DNA of 64,000 nt, from NCBI GenBank assembly GCA_030549775.1, contig CM060175.1, positions 40,653,915 to 40,717,914 on the forward strand. Reading direction: 5' to 3'. A program made the position numbers and the translations under genes. Shown one piece after another: positions 12,005 through 24,840 of the stretch. The stretch comes from Tamarix chinensis (lineage: Eukaryota; Streptophyta; Magnoliopsida; Caryophyllales; Tamaricaceae). The notes below the pieces were generated by a model, which was given only the letters and a program-made list of their open reading frames with translations, made no database searches and was not told the origin of the DNA. Each line of letters opens with the position of its first letter. Within the stretch, counting starts at the first letter, position 1.

Positions 12005-13960
12005 TTTTCCAATCTGTTGTGGTTCCCCCTTTCTTGGGTCATACTCTACTTGCTCTTATCCCAAATCTACTGATGCATAGTGTGTCACAGATTTTATACC
12101 TATGGCATATTGCTCAGTTTTATACAAGATTTTGGCTAAAATATTATCTGTGCATTTATAGGTTGTGTTACCTTGTTTGATACATGCCTCTCAAGCAGGT
12201 TTTGTTAAGGGGAGCGTTATTGGTGATAGTATTTTACTTGCTCATGAATTGATATATATGTATAAAAGGAGGAGTATTTCACCAAGATTTATGATTAAGG
12301 TAGACATTAGGAAGGCTTATGATTTAGTTAGTTAGAGCTTCTTAGAGCATGAGCTGTTAGGGATGCATTTCCCTATTCATTTTGTCAGGCTTATTATGTC
12401 TTGTGTCTCCACAATCAAATACTTCTTGGCATTGAATAATGGTGTCCTAGAGCCTTTCTAAGGTAGAAGAGGGTTAAGACAAGGTGACCCTCTGTCTCCT
12501 TACCACTTTGTTATTGTTATGGAATATTTAAGCAGAATGATGCAATCCTTATAGATCAATCCTGATTACCATGGCCACCCAAAATGTAATAGATTGAAGA
12601 TTATTAATTTGGCTTTTGCAGATGACTTGTTGGTTTTTTGTAGGGCTGATATTACTTATGTTCATTTAATAAAGTAGAATTTTGATGAATTCAGTGCAAT
12701 ATTAGGTTTGCAGATCAACCTTGAGAAGAGTTTCATCTTTTTTGGTGGTGTTAACCAGGACATGAAAACTTTAATCATAACTGATCTAAATTTTAATGAA
12801 GGAAGGTTACCTTTTAAATATTTGGGAGTGCCTTTAGATTCTTCTAAATTGAAGTCTACGGATATGTCCGCTTTGGTTGAAAAGATCACTAATAGAATTT
12901 AGCATTGGTTTGCTTGTCTGATTTCATATGCTGGGAAGATTCAACTCCTAAAATTAGTCATTTTTGGTACCACTATGTTCTAGAGTCAGGTTTTCATTTT
13001 TCTAAGAAGATGTTAATGAAGATTATAGGTATTTGTAGAATATTTCTCTAGACTGGTAAGGCCCTTCATAGTAAAAGGTCCCTCATCACATAGAAGACTA
13101 TTTTTTTGCCTAAGAAGGAAGGGGACTTAGGCATGGTTGATCTCTAAAGTTGGAACATTGCTGCTATGGGAAACCATCTCTGGAATCTTAGTTAGAAGAA
13201 GGATTATCTTTAGATTAAATGGGTTAATTATTTTTATATTAAAAAACAAGCTTTTGATCAAGTCCATTTTCCTAGCACTTCTTCCTAGATTATTCATAAT
13301 TTTTTTCCCTAAGATCTTCTATCCTGCCATGGATTCAATTGTAACAGGAAAGCTATTAGTTTAGTATTGGTGATTTATATGATTTTGTGAGGTTCAAGGC
13401 TCCAACAGCTCATTGGTGGAGAACTATTTGATGTAGTCCTACTGCCCCGAGACATAAGACTATATTTTGGCTTGCTACTCATTCTCATTTTCCCACTAAG
13501 GATAACTTATCTAAGTTTAATCCTTCTCTTAATGTTCAGTGTTGCTTTTGTGATCAAGAAGAGAGCATTTTTTACTTGACTATCCAATGCCCTATTTTGA
13601 GCCATGTTTGGAGATCTCTTAGACAGACTATGGGTGGTAATAGGTTTGGTAACAATTGGTGTGGTATTCTAAAAGATTTGTCCCATCCACGAAGGATAGG
13701 TGGTGTGAAACTTCAACTGTCTCATGCCCTTTATACCATTGGTCTTTATGAGATATGAAAATCTAGAAATGCTTATCTATTTTTGAGTGTTGGGTGGAAT
13801 TGTTAAAGTATTATTACAAACATTTCTCATGCTTTGTCCTCTATATGTAATCATCCAAATAGGATGGCTAAGTTTGGTGGGTATGTATGGTGTATAGATA
13901 AATTCTATAGGATTGGTTGTAATCTTCCTTTATGATTATAAAATTTCTCATCTTCTTTTT
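12005..13960 (+). pseudogene. L1-type LINE reverse transcriptase relic, 5' truncated
   Basis: Translated in + frames with several stops and frameshifts, this gives the order of plant L1 ORF2. Near 12090 it matches the entry of the RT domain (YKILAKILSV-like), then QAGFVKG, IRKAYDLVS near 12303-12330, GLRQGDPLSPY near 12472-12505, and the catalytic AFADDLLVF at 12613-12639, followed by LQINLEKS and YLGVPL. Further on, a C-terminal zf-RVT-like region contains CCFCDQEEE near 13540. The endonuclease half is missing. In-frame stops (for example after IRKAYDLVS) show it is dead. The 3' end is placed only roughly, at the last recognisable coding similarity. Confidence 0.85.
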
Positions 13961-14513
13961 TGTTTTTTTATTTTAAAAAATTTGAGATGTTACATGTCTC
14001 ACCTATCTATCAGTATAATTTAATTGATCAACCTGCTTAAGTTGAGGCTAAACATCTAAAATGTTTAGTTATCAAGTCGACTGGTATAGGAAACCATTTG
14101 ACGAATTCTTTTAGACATCACACAAATAATTTTTTCATAATTTCCAAAATTAACTAAAATGTAACCATCCTCCATGAAAAATTCCAAAATCAAATCATAA
14201 CATACACACTTCATAATTACACCCTCAAACAACCAATCCAGACATAAATCATATCACATTCAAATCTATAATTTCCTCATACAAATTATATAACATTCAA
14301 ACATGATCTTAAACAAAAACTTAACCATAGATTTATTCTTAAAATAACCACAACCTATGATACGTCACATATCACACATCATTTTGCATCTATAAGGTCT
14401 AACTAAATTTATAAGTCAAGTAAGTCTTTAAGAAAGAAAACTAAAACACAATGCTACTCTAGCATCCTAAGATTCTTTCTCACCAAAATAAGAATAAGAG
14501 AAAATCATTTATC
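13961..14513. other. Unassigned spacer
   Basis: AT-rich sequence between the LINE relic and the decayed copia LTR. A GAGATGTTACA near 13983-13993 looks like an LTR end but has no partner I can identify. Confidence 0.35.
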
Positions 14514-15034
14514 TTTAGGGAATAAGTCACAAGTTGAAAATGCCTAGGACTTAATCTAGCAAACAATCAAAAAAATTCCAAGATCTAATTGAGAGAATAA
14601 TAAGAACACAATCACAATTAGGGAAATAATAATGATCTTTATTGCATATAACACTAGTGGTTGTGAGGAGAATCAAGTTATCCTCACAGTATCACTCAGT
14701 ACACAATTCTCTCAAAGTACAAGAGAATACAAGAGGATAGGGTTTGTATGAGGTTCAATGGTGTACCATGCACCACAAGGATCTCATACACATCTATTTA
14801 TAGAAGTGTATAATCGACACAAGTGAGAGTAAAAGATAGGAAAAACACACTATGTGATTATAAACATGAGGGCCTTGAGTTTTTTTTATTTACTTAACTT
14901 TTCAATTTTTTCAAAATAATCCATGACCAAGTATACCAATAAAGCATGGGTCGTGTTCACAAGTACAATTCCCTTATGTTTTCTCCCTTGACCTCCTTTT
15001 AGCTCCAAACTTATACAAATATTTGTATGCAACA
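14514..15034 (-). mobile_element. Decayed copia 3' LTR
   Basis: About 520 bp that aligns with 21119-21630 along its length. Shared blocks include AAGATCTAATT, ACACAATTCTCTCAAA, a TATTTATAGA TATA-like site and TTTTCTCCCTTGA. The inner edge in sense reads GGATTGTTGCA, like the usual GATTGTTG junction of copia elements, which puts the LTR end near 15034. Both ends have decayed and no target duplication is evident. Confidence 0.7.
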
Positions 15035-16295
15035 ATCCATGGTATACTATACACATAAATATGTCATAATATCATAATCTCTACCTTGACACAATATTTA
15101 TAACAACAATAAATAGGATAGAAAAAGATAATCATAAACCCTTGGGTCTAAAGAGTCGTTCATAAAAAATGAACATGAGAAAGAAATGGGTCTGTTAGCA
15201 CACACACTATATCAACATCATAAGTAACTCTTTATATCATTCCATCCTCATAAGATACCACTCTAAGCTAAACAACATTATCAGCTCCTATTATAGCCAA
15301 ACACACAACCTTTGGACCTATAAGGTCAAACACAAGCATACTATTGTATCTTTAATCTTTAGAACCACAATTAGAATCAAAATAACATGTCAATAGGAAA
15401 ATCAACAACACATACACCATACAAGATGATATTATATGCACTTATTACCTTAGCATTAGCATCACACCTAACTATGATGTCTTTAAGGGGCTCACCTCAA
15501 ATATGCTCATAACACAAGTAATACAAGGGTTGTTACTAATCACATCGTACATCAAGAAAGTCACAACTATAGAGTATGAACTAATGACTAAGAAAGTCAC
15601 CACAATCACTTTACATTTGGGCACATCTAAAGTCTTCAGCTTGTTCTCCTCAGACATGCTTTTAATTACAACAAGCATAATATAGACACACAATACAATA
15701 ATAACAAGTGAATCATCATATACTAATGTTTAAGTCCACCGAAGATACTACATCTCTTCAGCAATAACAATAGAATACCACAAAGTAGTATTAGCACTCA
15801 AAATAATCTTTGAGTTTGACACTAACTCCACTACACCAATACTACTACCCATATTATACAAGTTATAGCCACCTCCACCCAAAGCAATGCCTACTTGCTC
15901 CACCTACTACCCAGATTCCTTCTTACTAGGAGAATATGTACCATCTAGACTAAGAAAAACCTCCACCTCATCTAAAACATCTAGTAGACTCTCTTGCTCT
16001 AAATTTTTTTTTTTTATATATATAGAAGGAATTTAGACTCACATAAGATAACATATCTAAATTTTACTGGATCACAACCATAAAGATCCCTTATTCATGC
16101 TAATGCCACTCCTTTTTCCTAGTCAGATCAACCCAAGACTAGAAAAATATGAGTGACACACTCTTAATTATGCCCCCCAACTACACACTTATTTGTTGTG
16201 ACAAAAATATCATTCAATGTTTTGAACCACTTGCCAACAATCACCACCTTAACCCTTTTAATAACCTTTAATATGTTATTATCAATGACATATCT
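15035..16295 (-). pseudogene. Copia internal region relic (after the nested LTR)
   Basis: Minus-strand continuation of the copia body beyond the solo LTR at 16301-20003. Just inside the junction the minus translation resembles the segment after the copia protease (NILKVIKRV...CVVGG against the usual GVLKVIKGALVV...), which supports continuity with 20009-20930. The rest is too damaged to name; integrase and reverse transcriptase motifs are not visible, so most of pol has been lost. Confidence 0.45.
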
Positions 16296-16605
16296 ATATC
16301 TGAAATGCCCCAGAAATAATTATGTTAAGAACTGTAATTAAATAAGGATTTATTAGGGAATTAATTTAATTAATTATTCTTATTGGATTAGGAAGGAATT
16401 ATTTAGGAAAAATTAAGAGGAAATTTACAAATATTTTTTAGAAGGGAAAATTTAGGCATTTTGCTAATTAAAAAGGAATTTGGAAAAATCTTTTAAAAAT
16501 CCTAAATTTGCAAATAAAAGGAAATTTAATATTATTTTATTTAAATATTTTTATTTTAAATACCCAAAATATTCTAATTAATTTAAATAACCCCAACCTA
16601 ACTAT

Positions 16606-16700
16606 TTTTTTTCCTTTTTCCTCTTTCTTTTTCCTTCTTCCTTTTCTTTCTTTTCTTTCTTTTTCTTTTCTTTTCTTTTCTTTCTTTTTTCTTCTTCCTT
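16606..16700 (+). repeat. Polypyrimidine tract in LTR U3
   Basis: Nearly pure C/T on the sense strand. Equivalent tracts appear as A/G on + at 5560-5690, 8990-9085, 46735-46795, 53455-53515 and 57600-57705. Long short-codon frames across these tracts are composition artefacts. Confidence 0.85.
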
Positions 16701-16842
16701 TTGATTGGGCTTGTCGGTGGCCCAATCTCTCCTTTTTCCTTCCTCTCTTCTGCGGCCCATCCTCTAACTAACTAAGTCTTCCATACAAAGTTCCATACAC
16801 CACCCTCTAACTAACTAAACCACTCATCTCCCTGGATTCTTC

Positions 16843-16868
16843 TTGCATGAGCCACCACAATCATGCAA
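16843..16868 (+). other. Stem-loop in + strand solo LTR
   Basis: Perfect 8-bp inverted repeat TTGCATGA / TCATGCAA with a 10-base loop GCCACCACAA. Compared with 4874-4899 (sense TTGCACGG, loop GCCTCAATAA, CCGTGCAA), loop length is equal and both stem differences are paired changes (C-G to T-A and G-C to A-T). Confidence 0.7.
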
Positions 16869-17439
16869 AGTTCCCTTCCCATCAAGCAAAATTTCTACAC
16901 CTACAACCCCTCACGCCACTATCCACCACCTCATCCACCGCTATCACTGCCTCCTACACCACCCAAAAACTGCTACTAATCTTCCTCCACCACGCCATAC
17001 CCTTATTTTTTTCCTTTCTCCTTCTCCTTCTCTCTTTTTCTCTTTCTCTTCATTTCGGCCGCCACCTCTGGTGCCGTGTGCCGCCGCCACTTGCTACGCC
17101 ATCACCCTTACTTTACTCCCCTCAACCTAGGCTACCACCCACACCTCAACTACCACCCTCATTCTCCACCCTTTCTTCTCAAACCTCAACTTTTTCCTTT
17201 TCTATCCTCTTTTCTGCCACCGCGGCCGTGCACCATCGCCGATGCCACCCATCTCCGCCAACTCAAGGTGAAACCCTAGACCTTCTCAGCCCTTCTCCCC
17301 TACTTATTTAAGCTTACCCTATTTTATTTCAAATTTTAACCTTTATTCAATTATTATTATTATTATTTGGTGCAATATTAATGTTATTATTTCTTGGCAG
17401 GGTCGAGAGTGTGTAGGAATTATTTAGATTATTAGTTTC

Positions 17440-17470
17440 GAATGAATAATATTATTAGTTTTATTATAAG

Positions 17471-17506
<36 letters not shown>

Positions 17507-17569
17507 CTTACTATTACTATTATTTATCGAGACCCTATTTTACTTAAGTAAGTCAATTACTATCATATC

Positions 17570-17609
<40 letters not shown>

Positions 17610-17640
17610 AATAATAGGTATTAATAATAATATTATTATT
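17440..17640. repeat. ATT microsatellite region
   Basis: Two long runs of ATT (near 17472-17502 and 17568-17608) with interrupted ATT between. A TCA/TTA tract follows at 17712-17750. Leucine- and isoleucine-rich frames here are not genes. Confidence 0.95.
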
Positions 17641-18072
17641 ATTAATGGTACTTTTACTACCTTAGGGTAGAGTTGAAATCCCTACCTTATATTACTTTTG
17701 GGTTAAGTCATTTCATCATCATCATCATCATCATTATTATTATTATTATTTTTATAATTTGATTATTATTATTAGTATTATTTTTATTAATAATGTTTTA
17801 ATGATATTTTTAGCATTATTTTGTGTGGAGGGTAGAAGCCCTTATACCACCATCTGTTTTGAATCATATTAACATTATTATTAGCATTTTTGGTATTATT
17901 TCGTGTGGTTATTTTTAGTATAGTATTATTTTATTTAAAATCCTAGTCTTAGGATAAGTTAGTAATAATAGTATTTTTAGGAGGGAATCTAATTCTAGTT
18001 TCTCCCTTATAATAGATGAGACCAGTCAAAGCCCTAAAGAGGTATAGGAGCGTGCTCCAAGACCGGTGACAT

Positions 18073-18082
18073 TTTAGGTAAG
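18073..18082 (+). promoter_or_regulatory. Conserved splice-donor-like site in + solo LTR
   Basis: TTTTAG/GTAAGG with the first intron base at 18078, about 20 bp after the 12-bp palindrome-like GGAGCGTGCTCC at 18048-18059. It matches the minus-strand copies. Confidence 0.5.
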
Positions 18083-18904
18083 GGTATAACTAAGGCTGTT
18101 TGTAGATAATGTGTTTTACATGTCTTGGTTGCCATGTGATATGAAATATAATGTATTTTATGTGTATTTTAAAACTAATATATATGCAATATGACGTGGA
18201 GTTGAGGTATGTTCATATGATATTTTATGACATGCATATGATATGTGTAAGTTGTGTTTTTAATGTGGATTGATGTGGCCCATAAAACATGCATTTAGGT
18301 CGTGGGATATGATGGTATGGTGTGAATTAATGTGGGATTGATCTTAGTATTATATGATCATGCACGGTGGAGTTAGGGTTTGCATGGAAATTTAGGGTTT
18401 TACGGGTAAGCATAAGTTTTTGAATGAAAAATTTCGCACGTTGCATGGGGGATATAAAGTTTGCATGGGGATAAACTTTACGTATGAATAGTTATTTTGA
18501 GGTGTGAGGAAGGTGATGAAAGGGTTTTTTAAGCATTTGAATGTGTTGCATGAAAAATAGTACGTGGTATAAGATAAGGGTCCATAGTAGACCGATCTAG
18601 GGTTTTGGTATGGTGGTTAGGGTTTAGTATGGTGGTTGGGTGTGTGTCAAGTGAAGTAAAGTGTGCTGGTGAAGAAGTGAATGGGTAGGTGGTGAAAAAG
18701 TAGTGGGCTTGGGTCCACATATGGGGAGATGGACTCTAATGTAAGCTTGGTAAAGAGGGAAGAAGGATGGGCTCAATCGGGGCCTTGGGCTTATGAGTGA
18801 GATGGTTTCCTTTGGGGGAAATAAGTGTAAAGGAGGTTAGCCATGCATGTCTAGGGTCTAAATTTATGAATAAAATACTTAAGACATTAATCATGTAAAG
18901 TGGA

Positions 18905-19265
18905 AGAGCATTGAGCTGGGCCCAGACCGATCCACCGATATAATAATGGCTAGGTACTACAGTATCCTAGAGACCGATCCACCGGCGTATAATACTGGTA
19001 GGGTATGTTACCCTAGTGACCGATCCACCAACTAAAATAGTGGGAGATCCTGAGCTCAATAAACCAAACCCTACATTTTGCTAAGATATGGGAAATACAC
19101 TAATTACTTACAGTGGAACATCGTGCGAGAAAAGGGGCCAGACCGATCCATTGGTATATAATAGTGGTAGGGCATGTACCTTAAGTGACCGATCCACCGG
19201 AAATAATAGTGGCCAGGAGCCGAAGTGCCTTGGAGACCGATCCACCGACTAAAATAGTAGGGTTC
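18905..19265 (+). repeat. 3+3 hairpin-unit array in + solo LTR
   Basis: Three units near 18905-19045 and three near 19138-19262, read on + as GACCGATCCACCGG..TAATAGTGG. The spacer GGGTATGTTACCC keeps an inverted repeat although its bases differ from other copies. Confidence 0.8.
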
Positions 19266-20008
19266 CCGTACTCATATGGACTTGATAAAGAGTATGGTGT
19301 GAAAATAAATTCCATAAAGGATCGATGAAGTAATTAATTTGTACTATATTGGATCTTGGCTTTTTCACCTGAGCATTCATTTATCTTTGTGCTATTACGT
19401 TGGAATTTATGCTCCTTTATTATTATACATTGTCTATTTGAATTTTGTATGTTGGCCTTAGTACACAATTACCTTACTCAGTACTTAGCGTACTGATCAC
19501 CCTTTTTATGGGTGCTGCTCATTCCCACGAACAGGAGGCCCATTTGACGTGTTGTAGGCAGGCGATGCCTTCTTTGATGCCATTGATGTTTATGGGACAT
19601 CAGAAGGGGTCGAGTGATGATTTGGGCTGAATCAAGTCCTTGGAGTGGCGTGGCCATTTTTTCCATAATGAGATTATTATTCCTTTTCTCTTTTAACTAT
19701 GTTTGAAACTCTAGAAACAATTTTAATATTGTAGCTATCTTTCTTCTCTGAAGAACTATCTCTCGTATTTTGGATTGTGTAAAAATTATGCGTACTTTGA
19801 TTATTGATTTGTGAACTTTAATTTTTGTATTAATGTGTGATGATGGAAATATTTTTCTTAGCCTTAGCACTTGGTACTGGAATTATAGGAGTGAACCGGT
19901 TTGGTACTAAGTGTGGCGGTAGCATCCGTAGAATTTACGGGTTTTAAATTAAAGGTCTTGTTTTTTTTATTATAAAAAAATATGTAAATTTTGGGGTGTT
20001 ATAATATC

Positions 20009-20930
20009 CTTTTCTATCTAAGGAACATAATGAAATCAAGTTCTTGGTCATCTTAGAAACGTGTTGAAAATTAGATAATGTCTTGATAGCACCATCATAC
20101 ATCTTCACCCTTATAATTCTGATTCTAGCAACTCTACATGAAGCACCATTTCTAAAGACAATAACTCCACCTCAAATATTGTCATATATTTAGAACCAAC
20201 TTCTACTAAGACAAACATGGTAGAACCACCTAGATTCTATTATCCAAATATTAGCTAATCCAATCTGTCCATCAAGGGAAGACAATACATCACAATTACC
20301 ATTACTTATGGCAACATTCCTCTCAACAAATACACCATCAACATTATCCACGGGTTTCTTATTAGGGTAGTATTTCATAATATGGCATTTCCTATGACAA
20401 CCATGGCAGACAACGATCTTGAACCTGTCCATCCTAGATTTGGACTTCTTGTCACTTGACCTCCTTGCTACAAATCCCTCACCACTTGAGTCACTTAGAT
20501 ATCCTCCATAAATTGATTCCCTATCAATTCACATTTTAGTAAGGTATTATTAACATTTTCAATAATTAATTTAGCATTCCCATATAATATAGTCTTACAA
20601 AAATATTTATAAGTAATAGATAGAGAACACAACAACACAATAGCCAGATCCTTATCATGTAATTTAACATCTAAATTATGCAAATCCATAACTATAACAT
20701 TAAATTTATCAAGATGATATTTCATGGACCGACCCTCACCTAATTTCAAATCATGAATCCATCTCTTCAATAATAGATGATTCATCATAGATCTCGTCAT
20801 ATACAAAGATTCTAATTTCAATCACAAGGTGACAATAGTTATATCTTTCACCATTTCTTGTAAAACCTCATTTAACCAACGCAATTGTATAGTTGATAGG
20901 GCCTTTAAATCATTATCCCAAACTCCTTAT
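20009..20930 (-). pseudogene. Copia gag and protease start, relic
   Basis: The minus strand holds a UBN2-type copia Gag segment at 20495-20821, with LESLYMTRSMMNHL, HLDKFNVIVMDL and LLCSLSITYKY matching the usual copia Gag pattern. Downstream near 20380 is a degraded zinc knuckle (CHGCHRKCHIMKYYP, with C-x2-C but an altered histidine/cysteine part). Near 20050-20240 comes a damaged protease region (WIIESRWFYHV in place of WILDSGASYHM) followed by VKMYDGAIKTL and NLISL. Stops break the frame. The body is interrupted at 20003 by the solo giant LTR. Confidence 0.75.
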
Positions 20931-21103
20931 TAGACATCATTTATGCCTTCTATGCTTTCTAAGATAAAGCCTTCTCCAATCTATCTTGAATAAGGATTAC
21001 CTTCATCTTCAATTTTCATAAGCCAAAATTTACCTAACAATCAAATTGCTCAAATTAAAATCTTATAAATGTCATCTTAATATAGATTAATCACATACCC
21101 AAA

Positions 21104-21115
21104 GCTCTGATACCA
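21104..21115 (-). other. Primer binding site of the copia relic
   Basis: The minus strand reads TGGTATCAGAGC, complementary to the 3' end of initiator methionine tRNA, three bases inside the 5' LTR edge. This fixes the element's orientation. Confidence 0.8.
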
Positions 21116-21118
21116 ATT

Positions 21119-21630
21119 ATAGGAAAAAATTCACAAGATATGAATGCCCAAAAATTGATTTAAAAAGCAATTGGAAAATTCGAAGATCTAATTAAGAGAA
21201 TAATAAAAATACGATCACAATTAGGGGAATAATGATGATTTTTATTACATACAACACTTTGATTACAAGGAGAGTTAAAAAATCCTCACAATATCATTAG
21301 TACACAACTCTCTCAAAATACAAGAGAATATAATAGGAGAATTTTTGGAAAAGATATGACGACATACCATGTACCACTAGGCTTAATACATATCTATTTA
21401 TAGAGGTATGTAACCAACAGAAGTGAACAATATAAAATAGGAAAAAGTGTGGTTTGTATCCATGAGCATGGATACTAGTGCTTGTTCTAGAACTCTATAT
21501 TTTTGCCAAAATAATGTAGCACCAAGTATACGAAGAAAACATGGGACAAGTTCATAGACACATACCCACATGATTTCTCCCTTGATCACTTTCTGGCTCC
21601 AAGCTTCTCGAAACACATAATTAGTTAATC
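21119..21630 (-). mobile_element. Decayed copia 5' LTR
   Basis: Partner of 14514-15034 by shared blocks in the same order, adjacent to the primer site at 21104-21115. The outer end near 21630 is approximate. The two LTRs differ at many positions and by indels, so the insertion is old. Confidence 0.7.
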
Positions 21631-22560
21631 AGTTTGGCCGACTAGTCAATTACTTCATTAAGAAAAACAAAAAAATACACAGATAAAAAATTGATCAATT
21701 TATCATAACAATAAACCGATTCCTTGGTTTGAATGCATTTTCATCATGATAAATTTTTAAAAATTTTCCTATAAAAAAAATACAAAAATACTTTTGATAC
21801 ATAAGGGTATTACAACAAGGTTAGTTAACTTTGAACAATACTTCTAGGTTGTTAAACCATAACTTTCTTATTTGGGAATCAATGCTTGGTCATTATGGCT
21901 AGGAAAATCAATGCATGAATAGGAATCTCAATGCATAGATATGCATGACTATCACATCTCGAAAACTCAATGGCTTTAAATGAATATCCATCATTTCTAG
22001 GAAACTCCATGAATAGAACTGGATGGTCATCATGATTAGGAATCTTAATGCATGGAAATTTATATCTATCAAAAATTGGAAACTCAATGCAAGTATGGAT
22101 TTTTGGTGACCAAAACCCGTAGAACATGTCTGAACCTAACTCATACGCCATAGTCTAAAAAAATAAAGTGTTAAATGATAACAAACAATGATGTGTGTGG
22201 GATTATGTGAGTATCAATTATATAAATCTAACGCACGATTATTTTGTAATTAGGAAGAGGATGATTTGAAAGTGGTGAGTTAATTATGAAGATATTCGAA
22301 CAAGGTAGGATAATGATGATGATGAGTTAATGATAAAGATGATTTGAATTAGATGAGATGATGATGATTTTGATTTGACAATGATGAGATAATGAAGACA
22401 ATGATTCAATAATTAGGCTTAATGATAGAAGGTGTCATGGGTTAGGGTTAGGGTTAGGGTTAGTTTCAAAAATTAGGGTCAGTGTTAGGGTTTGGTTTGA
22501 AACTTACGGTTAGGGTTTTAATTTTTTGGGATATGTTTGGATGATGAATATGGATAGAAG
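21631..22560. other. Unassigned; short TTAGGG run
   Basis: No gene recognised. At 22439-22463 there are about four TTAGGG units, followed by degenerate GTTAGGG sequence to about 22520. ATG-rich low-complexity sequence lies at 22310-22400. The run is too short to call an interstitial telomere. Confidence 0.5.
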
Positions 22561-23062
22561 AGCATAGGTTATGGAGTTTATAAAAGATAGTACTTAATCT
22601 CTAATTCACACAAATGACAATATTAAGGATTTCAAGATTAATAGTTCACACATATTTGATTAAATTTGAGATGAACTCACACAGAATTTAATGCTTGCAA
22701 TTTGCATTCAAGTTAAATTCTTGATGTATCTCCAATCGTGTGTTCTATGGCTTTATATAGCCAAGCTACCAATTATAAGATACTAGCTAAAAAGCATAAT
22801 TCTTCAAAGGATACCTAGCCAAAAGATACTAGAATATAGAATATTCTTCAAAAAGGTAGATTTATACTACTACATTCTCTAGCTAATTTCTAACTCTAAT
22901 AATTAAATAATTGATTTACTAAATAAACTAATATGCACATATAAGCCAGATATTATTCCTCTTATACATATAGTCATGCACTCCATGCATGCCATGCACA
23001 TGCACATGCACGTATACGCCTAGTAGCTTATATGATATGTTTTATCTATTACTAGCAATGTA
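22560..23062 (-). mobile_element. Possible copia LTR (partial or solo)
   Basis: On the minus strand the segment would begin TGTTACATTGCTAG at 23062 and contains a TATATAAAG TATA-like site near 22755-22770, a typical short copia LTR arrangement. GGATTGTTAC spans the junction, as at copia 3' LTR starts. The other end is not identified and there is no second copy in the window. Confidence 0.35.
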
Positions 23063-24249
23063 ACAATCCATTTGTCTTTAATTTTGTGGGAGATCCTTTC
23101 TGAATGAAGAATAATTGGTTCCATAATAATGAATGTCAATTATTGAGTGTTTACTCCTGTATCAAACAATGTTCCATATGGAAACACCAAACATAATAAC
23201 ATAATATAATATTTATAGATAACACTAAGCTTACATCAAATATCACAAAATAGGTATTTATAGATTTCACTAAAATTTCATAAAAGTTTTTTGTTGACCA
23301 TCTAGGTTTATGATTATCGTATTCATTATTTTGATGATAAAACATGTGTCTAAAGATTTAACTTATTTTTTTTAACTGTACATGAACTATAATAATCATA
23401 TCGATATCAATCCACACTTGTTGAAATCATTCTTTGAGTTCAAAGCTTAAAGTATGAATTGAGTTTATAAGTGCACTAAATCAAATGTTCTATTAGGTGT
23501 AAGATTTAAAAAAGGAATCAAGTTTCAAAGCATAAGAGAATATTTTTTGATGATGCCTAAAGGCTCAATTACTCAAGATTTAATATTTAAGTCTTAGGAT
23601 TTTTTTTGTAAGGTTAACTACGCATTTACACCTTTTATTTTACCTCTAAAAATATTCAAAATATTCCTTATAATTTGTTTGAAGCAAATTATTTATTGGT
23701 TATAAGTTCTATCATATTGTTTAAATTATTTTGTAAATGTTTGGCTCTAGCCAAAACTAGTTGATTGGTTTCAAAATCAATTGACCTTTTTTTTTCAAAA
23801 CTAATACTTTATCATAAAAAAAAAACCCAAGTGACCATCGACTAGTTTGATAAAATGATTGATTGGTTACTTAGGGGCTTTTATCCTAGAAAATTTGTTT
23901 AGCCTTAACTTTAACATGTTTATTGTTTTCAATAAACCAATTTCTTAGTCATCAAACCAGTTTACTAGTTTACCAACTAAATTCAGGTTGAATTCTTGCA
24001 AAACCAACTTGTTGATGAAACTTCAACCTCCACAACATACTAAAGCTTTGATGATGATAATGTATAATCAAATTATACCTAATTTTATATTGATCTATTA
24101 TATGTTTTGGATGATGAATGAGTGAAAAGGATAGGATAAAAAGCAAAGAGACACCATAAAGAAATCATATGCTCACCTAAATGAACAACATACCAATATG
24201 TTGAATACATATTTTTTTTCTTGAATCTTATACGCTTTGGGTAAGATTC
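23063..24249. other. Unassigned AT-rich region
   Basis: No recognisable gene, element end or RNA gene. Confidence 0.35.
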
Positions 24250-24840
24250 GACTTGGATAAAAAGGTTGATGAATTTGAAACACATAAGTACAAAAATATT
24301 CATCACAAGGTAAGGATTAAGCAAGTTCAGAAGAAATTTATTGATATCAAATCTAAGTTTGAAGATAATGTTGGCATATTACACTCTTTCACTAATGCTG
24401 AAAATATGTTGAAGATGATGCTTGAGGTATATAAGTTTGCAAATGATTATGAAGGCATAGGGTTTGGAAACAATAGAGCAGCTTAATGAAGAACCATTGA
24501 AAACTTCTTTATCAAATTTCATAAGTCTCATCAATCCTCTTTTACTTATGTTACTTACAATGTTTGTGGTAAATGTGAATATGCTTCTCCTATATAAAGA
24601 TATGCTAGAAATGCTAAATCTATTCATATATATAAGAAAGTGATTACTTGTGATGCATGTGGTAGAAATGGACACGTTATCCCTTTATGTGCATTAAGTA
24701 AAAATTCTAGATTTACTTCAAATACTAAGAAGATATGGGTACCTAAGGGAACCATTCTTCAAAGTCAAGGCTTTAACCCTACGAGGCAAGGAAAGTTGGG
24801 TACCAATAATTGTTGGTTGATTATATTTGTATGGGGATAA
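24250..24840 (+). pseudogene. Copia (SIRE-like) Gag C-terminal relic
   Basis: A + strand frame from 24253 resembles the charged region before the nucleocapsid of long copia Gag proteins. After stops and shifts, CDACGRNGHVIPLC (near 24647-24690) keeps most of a zinc knuckle (C-x2-C-x4-H, with the last cysteine one residue late). KKIWVPKGTI then follows near 24728, a phrase typical of SIRE/Maximus-type copia Gag-Pol. No other domains remain nearby. Confidence 0.5.

Larger units (their letters stand above)
16301..20003 (+). mobile_element. Solo giant LTR, + strand, inside the copia relic
   Basis: Begins TGAAATGCCCC at 16301 and ends GGGGTGTTATA at 20003, 3,703 bp, with a perfect target duplication ATATC at 16296-16300 and 20004-20008. 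The order of landmarks is the mirror of the minus copies: pyrimidine-rich tract 16606-16700, stem-loop 16843-16868, GC-rich segment around 17050-17260, ATT microsatellites 17440-17640, palindrome plus donor-like site 18048-18082, hairpin array 18905-19265, CAGTACG palindrome 19479-19495 and terminal stem-loop near 19867-19912. No internal region, so a solo LTR. Confidence 0.92.

Noticed and set aside
22439..22520. Interstitial telomere repeat
   Set aside because: About four TTAGGG units, not the usual plant TTTAGGG, then decayed. Too short to mean more than a simple repeat.
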